Shown here in pieces: positions 9,525 to 18,286 of a DNA stretch of 64,000 nt. A program made the position numbers and the translations under genes. Numbering within the stretch: the stretch's first letter is position 1; each line of letters opens with the position of its first letter. Origin of the DNA: Actinokineospora fastidiosa (lineage in GTDB: Bacteria; Actinomycetota; Actinomycetes; Mycobacteriales; Pseudonocardiaceae); NCBI RefSeq assembly GCF_014648415.1, contig NZ_BMRB01000012.1:1-64000 (forward strand), written 5' to 3'. The notes beneath the pieces were generated by a model that was not told the DNA's origin, did not search any database, and saw only the letters and a program-made list of their open reading frames with translations.

Positions 9525-10358
9525 TCACACCTTCAGCGCGTTCTGCGGCGGCCCGCCCTTGTAGAGGCCCAGCACCAGTTCGTGCGAGTAGCCCAGCAGC
9601 TCCTGCAGCTCCGGGTCGAACTCGCGCACCTTCTCCGGCGGGACGCTCAGCAGGCTGTTCTCCACCTGCCGCAGCCAGCCGACCTGGTAGCCGAACGACA
9701 GGATGTGCCGGACGTCGGACTCGGTGGTGTTCGCCCCGCCCGCGTGGAACAGGTCCTGCCGGAACAGCAGCGCGTCGCCCTTGGCCATCTCGACCTGGAC
9801 CGCCTCGCTCCAGTCCGGCGGCGGCGCGACCGGCGAGCCGCTGTGCGCGCCGGGCACCACCCAGGTCGCGCCGTTCTCCTTGGTGAAGTCGCTCATCGCG
9901 CACATGACGGACAGCGCGACGGGGTTCTCCCCGAACGGCGCGTGCTGCCAGGAGAACGTGTCGCGGTGCATCTGCTGCCGGGGCGCGCCCGGGTAGCGGC
10001 CCATGTACTCGGCGATGATCAGCAGGATGGTCTCCGACAGCGGGGCCAGCAGCCTGCGCGCCGCGTCGACGATGTCCCGGTGCAGCACCATGGCGGGCGC
10101 GCAGTCGATGGCGCCGATGAGCTGGTGCATCGTGACGGTCGTCTCGCCCTGGAACTGAGCGAGCAGCGAGTTGGCCGCGTACTCCTTCTCGTCCGGGTGC
10201 TCGTCGAGGTAGGTCCTGACCTGCTCGACGTACGTGTCGCACTCCTCGGCCGTGTACGCGCCGGTCAGCACGACCGCGCCCTCCTCGCGGAACGCCCGGT
10301 CCATCGCCTCCCGGTCGTACGGCCGCGCCAAGCGCGGGATCGACTTTCCCATGGTCAC
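9525..10358 (-). CDS. Phytanoyl-CoA dioxygenase (PhyH)-family Fe(II)/2-oxoglutarate oxygenase
   Basis: A 277-residue double-stranded beta-helix oxygenase. The iron triad is visible as H131 and D133 (MHRDTFSWQ) and H205 (LFHAGG), with R217 placed to bind 2-oxoglutarate. These enzymes hydroxylate, desaturate or rearrange unactivated carbons, and recur in terpenoid pathways. The GTG at 10358 is spaced well from GGAAGGGG; the ATG two codons later is an alternative. It follows the P450 gene by 55 bp on the same strand, so it likely belongs to the same oxidative tailoring operon. Confidence 0.88.
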   Translation of the reverse strand: MTMGKSIPRLARPYDREAMDRAFREEGAVVLTGAYTAEECDTYVEQVRTYLDEHPDEKEYAANSLLAQFQGETTVTMHQLIGAIDCAPAMVLHRDIVDAARRLLAPLSETILLIIAEYMGRYPGAPRQQMHRDTFSWQHAPFGENPVALSVMCAMSDFTKENGATWVVPGAHSGSPVAPPPDWSEAVQVEMAKGDALLFRQDLFHAGGANTTESDVRHILSFGYQVGWLRQVENSLLSVPPEKVREFDPELQELLGYSHELVLGLYKGGPPQNALKV

Positions 10359-10413
10359 CCATCCCCTTCCGATTCGCGTCGTCCTCGTCTGCGTCCTCGC
10401 GCGCGGCCGCTCG

Positions 10414-11607
10414 TCACCAGGTGACCGGGAGCCGCTCGATGCTGACGTCCATGCCCTCCGCCCGCCACCGCACCTCGTGCGGCGGGTCCGCCCGCCGGAT
10501 GCCGGGAATCCGGCGGACCAGCGTGCCGAGCGCGACCGCGAGCTCCATCCGGGCCAGCGCCGCGCCGAGGCAGTGGTGGATCCCGTGCCCGAACGCCAGG
10601 TGCGGGCCCCGCTCGCCGGTCACCGCGATCGCGTCCGGGTCGGTGAACGCTGCCGGGTCGCGGTTCGCGCCGACCCGGGAGGCGATCACCGTATCGCCCA
10701 GCGCGATCCGCACCCCGAGGATGTCCACATCGGACTGCGCGATCCGCTGGATGCCGACCTCCTCGTCCTGCAGCCGCAGCAGTTCCTCGACCACGCGCTC
10801 GACATCGACGCGGCCCTCGCGCATCCCGTCGAGCACCGCGCGGTCGGCGAACAGGCGCAGCAGCCCGTGCGAGATGGCCGACGCTGTGGTCACGTATCCG
10901 GCCATCAGCAGGCCCATGGCCATCGAGGAGACCTCGATCCGGGTCAGGCCGTCCGCGGTGCCCGATCGGCGCGCTAGATCGCTGAGCAGGTCGTCGCCGT
11001 TCGGCTTGGACTCCACGAGCCGGACCACGAACCGCTGGAGGTCGGCGAACGCGGCGCCGGCGTCGCCGCCAGCCGAGCGGAGCACGATGTCGGCCCAGCC
11101 CCGGAACCGGTCTCGGTCGGCGTCGGGGATGCCCAGCAGCTCGGAGACGATCGTGATCGGCAGGGGATAGGCGAACTCCTCCTGCACGTCCACCACCGGC
11201 CCCTTGGCCAGCATGGCGTCGATCAGGGCGTCGGTGACCGCCTGCGCGCGCTCGCGCAGCGCGGCGACCCGGCGGGCGGTGAACGCGCGGGTCACGCTGC
11301 GGCGCAGCCGCGTGTGGTCCGGCGGGTCCTTGAGGAACATGAAGCCCGCCGCGAGGTTGTCCTCGTCCGCCTCGGGGATCGAGCCGGGGTACCCGGTGCC
11401 GAAGGCGGGGTGGCCGAGCAGCACCCGGACGTCCTCGTAGCGGGTGACCAGCCAGGCCTGCCCGCCGCCCGCCAGCCGCACCCGGTGGATCGGGGCGGCG
11501 GCGCGCAACCGCGCCAGGTCCTCGGCCGGGTCGATGATCGAGTCGCGCGCGAACGGGTAGTCGGTGAGCTGGTCGTGCTGCACGGGGAACCCCCTGTCTC
11601 GCTCCAA
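10414..11607 (-). CDS. Cytochrome P450 (first of four)
   Basis: A 397-residue soluble bacterial P450. The heme-binding loop FGHGIHHCLG puts the ligand Cys near residue 346. The ExxR motif is EELLR, and the I-helix oxygen-activation segment reads MAGYVTTAS, with Tyr-Val replacing the usual acidic pair partner. It starts 3 bp downstream of the glycosyltransferase stop, so the two are co-translated. Probable role: hydroxylation of the terpenoid skeleton using cluster-external ferredoxin, since no ferredoxin or reductase gene is present in the cluster. Confidence 0.92.
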   Translation of the reverse strand: MERDRGFPVQHDQLTDYPFARDSIIDPAEDLARLRAAAPIHRVRLAGGGQAWLVTRYEDVRVLLGHPAFGTGYPGSIPEADEDNLAAGFMFLKDPPDHTRLRRSVTRAFTARRVAALRERAQAVTDALIDAMLAKGPVVDVQEEFAYPLPITIVSELLGIPDADRDRFRGWADIVLRSAGGDAGAAFADLQRFVVRLVESKPNGDDLLSDLARRSGTADGLTRIEVSSMAMGLLMAGYVTTASAISHGLLRLFADRAVLDGMREGRVDVERVVEELLRLQDEEVGIQRIAQSDVDILGVRIALGDTVIASRVGANRDPAAFTDPDAIAVTGERGPHLAFGHGIHHCLGAALARMELAVALGTLVRRIPGIRRADPPHEVRWRAEGMDVSIERLPVTW

Positions 11608-11610
11608 CGG

Positions 11611-12777
11611 TCAGACGAACGCGGCCTCGACAGCGTCGGCGAACTCGCCCCCGCTGCGGCCGCCGCGCAGCTTCCGCCGGAACAGGGCCAGCCGGTCGGC
11701 CATGGCGGTGTCGTTGACGACCTCCTTGATCACGTCGGCCAGCTCGGCGGCGGTGAAGGGCTCCGGCAGCCGCACGCCGAGCCCGAGCCGCTCGATGCTG
11801 TCCGCGACCCCGCGCTGCTCGCCGATCTGCGGGGCGACCAGCACCGGGACCCCGTGGGCCAGCGCCTCGACGGTGCTGGTGAGGCCGCCGTGCGAGACGG
11901 CGACCGACGCGTGCCGCAGGGCGTCGATCATCGGCAGCCTGGCCCGCAGCAGCACCCGGTCGGAGACCGGGCCGATCCGCTCGGGCGGCACCTTGTCGCC
12001 GAGCGCGGCCGCCGTGTGCCAGCCGAGGCGTTCGACGCCCTCGACACACGTGCGGAAGAACCCGATCTTCTCGTTGAACACCGTGCCGAGCGAGACCACG
12101 GCCAGCGGCCGCGCCGCCGCCAGCCAGCCGACCTCCGGGGAGTCCTCGGCCGGTCGGATGCACGGCGTGATGAACGTGAACCGCTCGTCGAAGGTCTCCC
12201 CGCGCGGCTGGATCTCCCGGGGGAACAGCACGATGTTGCGGTCGGCCTCGTTGTCGAAGAACCGCTGCGGCGACACCGACGACGACAGCCCGACCTCGTC
12301 GAGGAAATCCGCCACCGCGGCGAAGAACACCGCCATCGACTCGTCGGTGTCCGACCGCGACCCGTAGTCCTGGTGCAGCGAGAACTCCGAGTTCGACGCG
12401 AACACCGGCCAGGTGCGGACCACCGGGATGCCGGTGGCCTGCCCGATCAGCCAGCCCGCAGTCGACAGCACGTCGGCCACGATCACGTCCGGCGGGTCCT
12501 CCCGGACGACCCGCTCCAGCGCGGCGTAGGCCGCCCGGGTCTCCTTGAGCATCAACGGCAGCACGTTGCCCATGTCCGACAGCTCCACGTGCGCGGTGTC
12601 CATGGGCGAGTCGTAGCGCACCACGTCGACCGCCTTGCCGACCTCGGGCGCGAAGCTGCCCGACGCCGACGCGCTCACCCGGTGCCCGCGCCGGACCAGC
12701 TCGGTCAGGCCCTCCAGCACCGGGTACACGTGCCCCCACGCGGGGATCGACGCGTACAGGACGTGTTTGCCCGTCAT
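11611..12777 (-). CDS. UGT/MGT-type glycosyltransferase (GT-B, family GT1-like)
   Basis: A 388-residue GT-B enzyme. The N-terminal acceptor domain begins with IPAWGHVYP, carrying the likely catalytic His16. The C-terminal donor-binding signature is HGGLTSTVEALAHGVPV near 290-306, ending IGEQ. Relatives move sugars from NDP donors to macrolides, terpenoids and other small molecules. The ATG overlaps the stop of the upstream P450 (ATGA, 12774-12777), showing translational coupling. With the SDR sugar gene further upstream it implies a glycosylated product. Donor identity is unknown. Confidence 0.9.
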   Translation of the reverse strand: MTGKHVLYASIPAWGHVYPVLEGLTELVRRGHRVSASASGSFAPEVGKAVDVVRYDSPMDTAHVELSDMGNVLPLMLKETRAAYAALERVVREDPPDVIVADVLSTAGWLIGQATGIPVVRTWPVFASNSEFSLHQDYGSRSDTDESMAVFFAAVADFLDEVGLSSSVSPQRFFDNEADRNIVLFPREIQPRGETFDERFTFITPCIRPAEDSPEVGWLAAARPLAVVSLGTVFNEKIGFFRTCVEGVERLGWHTAAALGDKVPPERIGPVSDRVLLRARLPMIDALRHASVAVSHGGLTSTVEALAHGVPVLVAPQIGEQRGVADSIERLGLGVRLPEPFTAAELADVIKEVVNDTAMADRLALFRRKLRGGRSGGEFADAVEAAFV

Positions 12778-14015
12778 GCCGCCATCACCCGCAGCACCAT
12801 CCGGTCCGGGAACCGGTCGCCGAGCATGTTCACCTTCCACGGCACCGCCTTCCACGCCTCGACCATCTCGAAGTCCAGCCCGCACTCGGCCAGCGCGTCG
12901 ACGGCCACCTGCAGTTCGAGCCGGGCCAGGTTCGCGCCGAGGCAGCGGTGGATGCCGAACCCGAACGCGAGGTGGCGGACCAGGCCAGGACGCGACGGGT
13001 CGAAGGTGTCCGGGTCGCTGAACAGCTCCTCGTCCCGGTTGGCCGCGACGAGCGGGGCCACCACCGTGTCGCCCTTGCGGATCGTGACGTCGCCCAGCCG
13101 CACGTCCTCGGCCGCGAACCGGGGCATGGACTCGCCGTTGTCGCCGGACTGGATCCGCAGCACCTCCTCCACGAACCGCTTCCGCAGGTCCGCCGGGTCG
13201 GCGGCGGCGCGCAGCCTGCGCAGCCACCCGAACTCCACGAGGTAGCGCATGGCGACCGCGATCGCGTTGGCCGTGCTGACGTAGCCCGCCACGGGCAGGC
13301 CGAGGACCATGGTCGCCAGCTCGACGTCGTCGACGGTGCCCTCGTCCTCCTGAGTCCGGATCATGTGCGCCAGCAGGTCGTCGCCGTCGCGGCCGCCGGT
13401 GCGGCGGCGTCCGGCGATCAGGTCCCGCACGTAGTCGTTGAGCCGCTTCCAGCCCTCCAGCGCGATGACGCCCTGCGCCTCGGACACCGGCACCAGCAGC
13501 CGGTCGGACAGCTCCTGGAACATCCGCCGGTCGGGCTCCGGCACGCCGACGACCTCGGCGATCACGTTCATGGTCAGCGGTTTGGCGAAGTCCGCCATCA
13601 CGTCGACCGGCGCGTCGGCCGCCCCCATCGCGGCGATCAGCTCGTCGGCCTTCGCCCGGATGGTGTCGCGGTAGCGGCCGACGTGGCCGACGGCGAACGG
13701 CCCGGCGACCAGGCCGCGCAGCCGGGTGTGCTCGGGCGGGTCCTGGAAGATCGACTCGTTGGCCTCCGCGGTGCCGCCGCCGCGGTCGAGGTCGATCGGG
13801 GACACGCTGAACGCCGCGCCGCCGAGCACCTGGCGGATGTCGGCGTAGCGGCTCACCAGCCACACCTGCGTGCCGTCCGGCCCGTCGGCCCGGGACACCG
13901 GGCAGGTCGCGCGCAGCGTGCGCCAGTCCTGCTCGTCGAGGTCCGCTGGCCGGAACCGCTCGACCGGCGGTGGCTCCCGCGAGGTGACCTCGGCGCCGGA
14001 TTGAGGCGATGTCAT
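12774..14015 (-). CDS. Cytochrome P450 (second of four)
   Basis: A 413-residue P450 with heme loop FGFGIHRCLG (Cys near 358), ExxR as EEVLR and a variant I-helix VAGYVSTAN. The variant is shared with the neighbouring 10414-11607 P450 and differs from the usual AGxET/DT, which suggests the two are close paralogues. Both ends are coupled to neighbours by 4-nt overlaps (ATGA at 12774 and at 14012). Its start at 14015 is set by the overlap and by conserved N-terminal length. Likely a tailoring oxidase of the terpenoid. Confidence 0.91.
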   Translation of the reverse strand: MTSPQSGAEVTSREPPPVERFRPADLDEQDWRTLRATCPVSRADGPDGTQVWLVSRYADIRQVLGGAAFSVSPIDLDRGGGTAEANESIFQDPPEHTRLRGLVAGPFAVGHVGRYRDTIRAKADELIAAMGAADAPVDVMADFAKPLTMNVIAEVVGVPEPDRRMFQELSDRLLVPVSEAQGVIALEGWKRLNDYVRDLIAGRRRTGGRDGDDLLAHMIRTQEDEGTVDDVELATMVLGLPVAGYVSTANAIAVAMRYLVEFGWLRRLRAAADPADLRKRFVEEVLRIQSGDNGESMPRFAAEDVRLGDVTIRKGDTVVAPLVAANRDEELFSDPDTFDPSRPGLVRHLAFGFGIHRCLGANLARLELQVAVDALAECGLDFEMVEAWKAVPWKVNMLGDRFPDRMVLRVMAA

Positions 14016-15214
14016 GATCCGCTCCTCTCGGTCAGCATCAGGCGGGACGGGCCGCGCACGAGCATCCCGGCCTTCCAGTCGACCCCGTCCGGCGAGACGA
14101 TCCGCAGGCCGGGCGCGGTCGCGGCCAGCACGTCGAGCGCCACCCGCAGCTCCAGCCGGGCGAGCGGCGCGCCGAGGCAGAAGTGCGCGCCGACGCCGAA
14201 GCCGAGGTGCGGGTTCGGGTCCCGGGTGAGGACCAGGCGGTCCGGGTCGGCGAAGACCCGGGGGTCGCGGTTGGCGATCACCGAGGCGGGCACCACCGGC
14301 GAGCCCGCGGCGATCCGGGTGCCGCTGAGCACCACGTCCTCGACGGCGTAGCGGGGCGTCGTGCCGTTGGCCTCCAGCGGCACGTACCGCATGAGCTCCT
14401 CGACCGCCGACGGGATCAGCAGCGGGTCCGCCGCCAGCGCCCGGAACCGCGCCGGGTCGTCGAGCAGCACGTACATGAAGTTCGGCAGCTGGGTCGACGT
14501 GGTCTCGTAGCCAGCGACCAGGATGGTCATCACGACGACCACCAGCTCGTCGTCGCTCACCGTCCCCGTGGCGGACTGGACGTCGAGCATGGCCGAGATC
14601 AGGTCCTCCCTCGGCCGGGCCCGCCGCTCGGCGACCAGGGCGGCGACGTAGTCCCACATCCGCCCGGTCGCCGCCCACCGCTCGTCCTCGGAGATCGCGG
14701 TCGTCGCCAGGCCCGCCTCGGCCCAGTGCCGGAAGTGCTCGCGGTCGGCGTACGGCACGCCGAGCAGCTCGCAGATCATCTTGAGGGTGAACGGCAGCGC
14801 GAAGTCCTCGACGCCGTCGAAGGCCTCGGCGGCGAGCGCGTCCTTGACCAGCTCGGTGGCGACGGCAGTGGCGCGCTCCCGCAGCCGCGCTACCGTCCGG
14901 GGCGTGAACGCGTGCTGGCACACCGAGCGGACCCGGGTGTGCTCGGGCGGGTCCATGGCGACGATGCCGCCGCTGAAGTCCTCCCGCGTCACCCGCGGCA
15001 CGTCCCGCTCCAGCGACGCGGCCCGGGAGAACCGCGGGTCGGTCAGCACGGTGCGGACGTCGGCGTGCCGGGTGACCAGCCAGGCCTCCTCGCCGTAGGG
15101 GAACCGGACCCGGCTGACCGGCTCGTCGTCCTGCAGCGCGCGGTACTCCGGCTCCAGGTCGAGCCGGGGCGCGCGGGGAAAGGGGAAAGCACGGACGGTC
15201 ACGTCGGTCCTCAC
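14012..15214 (-). CDS. Cytochrome P450 (third of four)
   Basis: A 400-residue P450. The heme loop FGVGAHFCLG places the Cys near 346, the I-helix is the canonical VAGYETTST and the ExxR is EELMR. The GTG at 15214 overlaps the upstream P450 stop (GTGA), matching the coupling used throughout this operon; a GTG at 15202 with a better GAGG is possible and would remove four residues. It resembles CYP105/107-like soluble actinomycete P450s. Role in the pathway is inferred from position only. Confidence 0.91.
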   Translation of the reverse strand: MRTDVTVRAFPFPRAPRLDLEPEYRALQDDEPVSRVRFPYGEEAWLVTRHADVRTVLTDPRFSRAASLERDVPRVTREDFSGGIVAMDPPEHTRVRSVCQHAFTPRTVARLRERATAVATELVKDALAAEAFDGVEDFALPFTLKMICELLGVPYADREHFRHWAEAGLATTAISEDERWAATGRMWDYVAALVAERRARPREDLISAMLDVQSATGTVSDDELVVVVMTILVAGYETTSTQLPNFMYVLLDDPARFRALAADPLLIPSAVEELMRYVPLEANGTTPRYAVEDVVLSGTRIAAGSPVVPASVIANRDPRVFADPDRLVLTRDPNPHLGFGVGAHFCLGAPLARLELRVALDVLAATAPGLRIVSPDGVDWKAGMLVRGPSRLMLTERSGS

Positions 15215-16554
15215 TCTCGTCCGGCCGCGACGCGGTTCGCCACGACGACCACCTCCGCGCCCCGGCGCGGCACGAGCATCGGCCCCCTCGGGGTGACCGC
15301 CTCCGGCGCGGCCCGGCGCGCCCGCAGCCGGACGTCGCGGACGACGGCCGCGATCACGGTGCGCATCTCGACCATCGCCAGCGACGCGCCGAGGCACCGG
15401 TGGCTGCCGCCGCCGAACGGCAGGAAGTGCGCGCTCGGCGGCTCTACCGGGTGGAACCGGTCGATGGCGTAGTCGTCCGGTCTCGGGTGCAGGTCGTCGG
15501 AGAGGTGCAGCAGGCCGAGCGAGACGGCGAACAGCGTGCCCGCCGGGAACGTGTAGCCCTCGGCCGTCCACTCCTCGGTCACGACCCTGCCGATGTCCAA
15601 TGTGGTCGGGCGGGCCCTGATCGCCTCGTGGATCGCCGCGTCGAGCACCTTCCAGTCCTCGGCCCGCACGGCGGCCTCCACCCGGTCGAGCGCGCCCGGC
15701 GCGCGCACGACCCGCTCGAAGAACCAGGCCAGCTGCGTCGCGGTGGTCTCCTGGCCGACGGCGAGCAGGGTGACCATGTGGTCGCGCAGCTCCCGGTCGG
15801 TGAGGGGCGGGTTCTCGCCGCCCTGCGTCAGCAGCAGGGACAGCACGTCGCCGCCGCGGCTGCCCGGGTCGGCGGCGATCCGGGCGCGGCGCTCCCGGAT
15901 CTCGGCGATGACGATCCGGTCGACCTCGGCCAGCAGGCGCTGGAACGCCGCCCACGGCCCGACGCCGCCGAAGCGCCTGCGCAGCGCGGGCAGCAGGATG
16001 ATCAGCGGGTTCACCGCGAGCAGCCTCGGCACCAGCGCCCGCAGCCGGTCCAGCCGGGCGGAGTCGGTGATGCCGAACACCGCGCGGATCATCACCTCCA
16101 GCGTGACCCGCTGGAAGCAGTCGAGCAGGCGCACGGTCGACCCGGGCGGCCACCGCCGGATCTCCTGCTCCACGACCGACTCCATGACCTCGACGTAGGC
16201 CGCGACGTTGTCGCCGTGCAGCGGCCGCATCAGCACCTTGCGCCGCTCGGTGTGCTCAGCGCCGCCGGACATCAGCAGCGAGTGCTCGCCGACGACGAAC
16301 CGGATCGACTCGTTGGCAGCGGCGGCGTCGAAGCGGGCGGCGTCGTCGCGCAGGATCCGGCGGATCCCCTCCGGGGTGCTGATGTAGACGACGTCGCCGA
16401 ACCCCAGGATGCGGGCGGTGAAGACGGGCCCGTAGCGGCGCGTGCACGACCGGCCGAACCGGACCGGCGCGACCGCCCACAGCACGGTCTGCGCGAGCGC
16501 GGGCAGCCGGGGCCCGGGCGGCATGGCGGCCCTGCGCGCCACCGCGCTGCTCAC
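15211..16554 (-). CDS. Cytochrome P450 (fourth of four, longer eukaryote-like type)
   Basis: A 447-residue P450 of the longer type. It begins with a proline-rich PPGPRLP hinge after a short N-terminus, lacks a clear membrane anchor, and has I-helix VGQETTAT, ExxR as EAIR and heme loop FGGGSHRCLG (Cys near 387). This form differs from the three soluble P450s beside it and resembles bacterial P450s that act on hydrophobic lipids and terpenes. The GTG at 16554 overlaps the cyclase stop (GTGA, 16551-16554), so it is translationally coupled to the cyclase. That makes it a good candidate for the first oxidation after cyclisation. Confidence 0.9.
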   Translation of the reverse strand: MSSAVARRAAMPPGPRLPALAQTVLWAVAPVRFGRSCTRRYGPVFTARILGFGDVVYISTPEGIRRILRDDAARFDAAAANESIRFVVGEHSLLMSGGAEHTERRKVLMRPLHGDNVAAYVEVMESVVEQEIRRWPPGSTVRLLDCFQRVTLEVMIRAVFGITDSARLDRLRALVPRLLAVNPLIILLPALRRRFGGVGPWAAFQRLLAEVDRIVIAEIRERRARIAADPGSRGGDVLSLLLTQGGENPPLTDRELRDHMVTLLAVGQETTATQLAWFFERVVRAPGALDRVEAAVRAEDWKVLDAAIHEAIRARPTTLDIGRVVTEEWTAEGYTFPAGTLFAVSLGLLHLSDDLHPRPDDYAIDRFHPVEPPSAHFLPFGGGSHRCLGASLAMVEMRTVIAAVVRDVRLRARRAAPEAVTPRGPMLVPRRGAEVVVVANRVAAGRE

Positions 16555-18254
16555 CGGGACCCGCCGCGCGCACTCGTCCTGATCCACCGGCCCAGGGCCC
16601 GCAGGGCGAACGTGTGCGCGATCAGGTCGTCGGTGTAGCACAGGTCGTCGAAGTACAGCCCCACGTTGCTCGGCCGCCACGTGCCGTGGTGGTCCTGGCG
16701 CTCGATCAGCCACTCCACCGCCCGCACCACGGCCGGGCTGCACGGGTCCTCGCCAGCCTTGAGCAGCGCGAACAACGCCCAGGCCGTCTCCTCGGCCGTG
16801 CTGCCCTGCGGCGGCAGCTCGTGCTTGAGCGGCCAGCCGCCGTCGGTCGCCTGGTTGTCGAGCAGCCACTCCCGCGCCGCCACCGCGGGCCGCGCGTCGC
16901 CCCTGCCGCTGTCCACGAACGCCTCCAGCAGCCTGCTGGTGCCGTGCGTGTTGTCGCGGAACCACACCGAGGCGATGGAGCCGTCCTTCTCCTGGTGGGC
17001 GCGCAGGTACTCCAGGGCCCGGGCCAGCGCGCCGCCGGGCGCGTCGGACAGGCCGTGCCGCCGCAGGGCCATGATCACGTGCGCGGTGACGCCGGGGCAG
17101 GGCCGGTCGTTCATGATGGCGGTGTCGCGGACCCACTCCGACCACGAGCCGTCCCGGTTCTGCATCTTCAGCAGCCACCGCACGCCGAGCTGCACGGCCG
17201 GGTGCGTGCGCGGGACGCCGAGGTCGGCGAGGACGCCGAGCACGACGGCGGTGTCCTCCGACTCCGGCCACCCGGACGGGTTCGCCCAGCCCCACCCGCC
17301 CGCCGGGATGCCGAACTGGCGGAACGGCTTGTTCCACTGGTTGCGCAGCAGCCACTCCCGGGTGCCCTGCATCAGCGGCTCGTCCGCCACGTCCTGGAAC
17401 TCGCCGAGCGCCATGATCGAGTAGGCGGTCACGGAGATCTCCAGGTCCCGGTCGATCGCCCACGACCCGTCCTTGCGCTGGGTCTCCAGCAGGTAGCGCA
17501 GGGACGCGAGCTGGAGGTCGAGCCCGGTGTCGGCGTGGCGCAGCCCGAGGTAGAGGAACCCGGCGATCATCGGGCACTCCTCGATGCCGCCGTTGGTGCC
17601 CGAGACCTCCCGCAGCCAGTTCAGCGCCAGCGGCTCGGCGATCCGGCCGAGCACCCGGCGCACCGCGGAGCGCTTCATCGTGCGGCTCTGCATGACCCCG
17701 AGCCCGAGGATGGCGGGCAGCGCGATGGACACCTTGTTGCGCCAGCGGCGCGGCACCAGGATCGTCTCGACGGGCAGGTCCGGCTGCTGGTCGAACTCGC
17801 GCAAGCCGGTCAGCGCCCAGATCGTCGGCAGCGCGGCGGGCCACGTCTTCGGCGCCTGCCCGTTGAGCCCCGGGATGGCGTTGACCGCGTCGTTCTCGTC
17901 AAGGAACCGCCTGCCGCGCTCGATGGCCTGGCGGGAGGCGGCGGAGTCGACCTCGTGCAGCGCCGCGACCGCGAAGGCCGTCATGCCGGGGCTGCTCGGC
18001 CACTCCGCGTCCGCCATCGCCCAGCCGCCGTCCGGGCGCTGGTGCCGCCGCAGCCACTCGACCGCGGTGCGGACGCGCTCGGCGTAGCCGACCGGGTCGG
18101 CGCGGTTGAGTGAGAGGACACCGAGCGCGGTGGCGATCGTCGACGACGACAGCCGGTCCACCCAGGACCCGTCCTCCCGCTGCCGGTCGTAGAGATGGGT
18201 GATCGCACGCTCGGCGGCCCGATCGACCCCTGCTCGCAGCTGTCCCACGTTCAC
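16551..18254 (-). CDS. Squalene/hopene-cyclase-like class II terpene cyclase with altered DXDD motif
   Basis: A 567-residue alpha/alpha-barrel protein with at least six QxxDGxW-type repeats: QREDGSW near 25, QRPDGGW 72, QRKDGSW 259, QNRDGSW 365, QATDGGW 468 and QDHHGTW 520. Class II cyclases protonate an alkene or epoxide with the DXDD motif. Here the aligned site is E331-S332-E333-D334 followed by TAVV, so the catalytic Asp is Glu. The protein is shorter than typical SHC (~630). The GTG at 18254 is spaced 7 nt from GGAAGG; the very long upstream in-frame reading overlaps the methyltransferase gene and is not used. It probably makes the terpene skeleton, perhaps from an epoxide made by the flavin monooxygenase. 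Confidence 0.87.
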   Translation of the reverse strand: MNVGQLRAGVDRAAERAITHLYDRQREDGSWVDRLSSSTIATALGVLSLNRADPVGYAERVRTAVEWLRRHQRPDGGWAMADAEWPSSPGMTAFAVAALHEVDSAASRQAIERGRRFLDENDAVNAIPGLNGQAPKTWPAALPTIWALTGLREFDQQPDLPVETILVPRRWRNKVSIALPAILGLGVMQSRTMKRSAVRRVLGRIAEPLALNWLREVSGTNGGIEECPMIAGFLYLGLRHADTGLDLQLASLRYLLETQRKDGSWAIDRDLEISVTAYSIMALGEFQDVADEPLMQGTREWLLRNQWNKPFRQFGIPAGGWGWANPSGWPESEDTAVVLGVLADLGVPRTHPAVQLGVRWLLKMQNRDGSWSEWVRDTAIMNDRPCPGVTAHVIMALRRHGLSDAPGGALARALEYLRAHQEKDGSIASVWFRDNTHGTSRLLEAFVDSGRGDARPAVAAREWLLDNQATDGGWPLKHELPPQGSTAEETAWALFALLKAGEDPCSPAVVRAVEWLIERQDHHGTWRPSNVGLYFDDLCYTDDLIAHTFALRALGRWIRTSARGGSR

Positions 18255-18286
18255 GTCCACGCCTTCCCTGTCGCGAAGCTGTCGTG

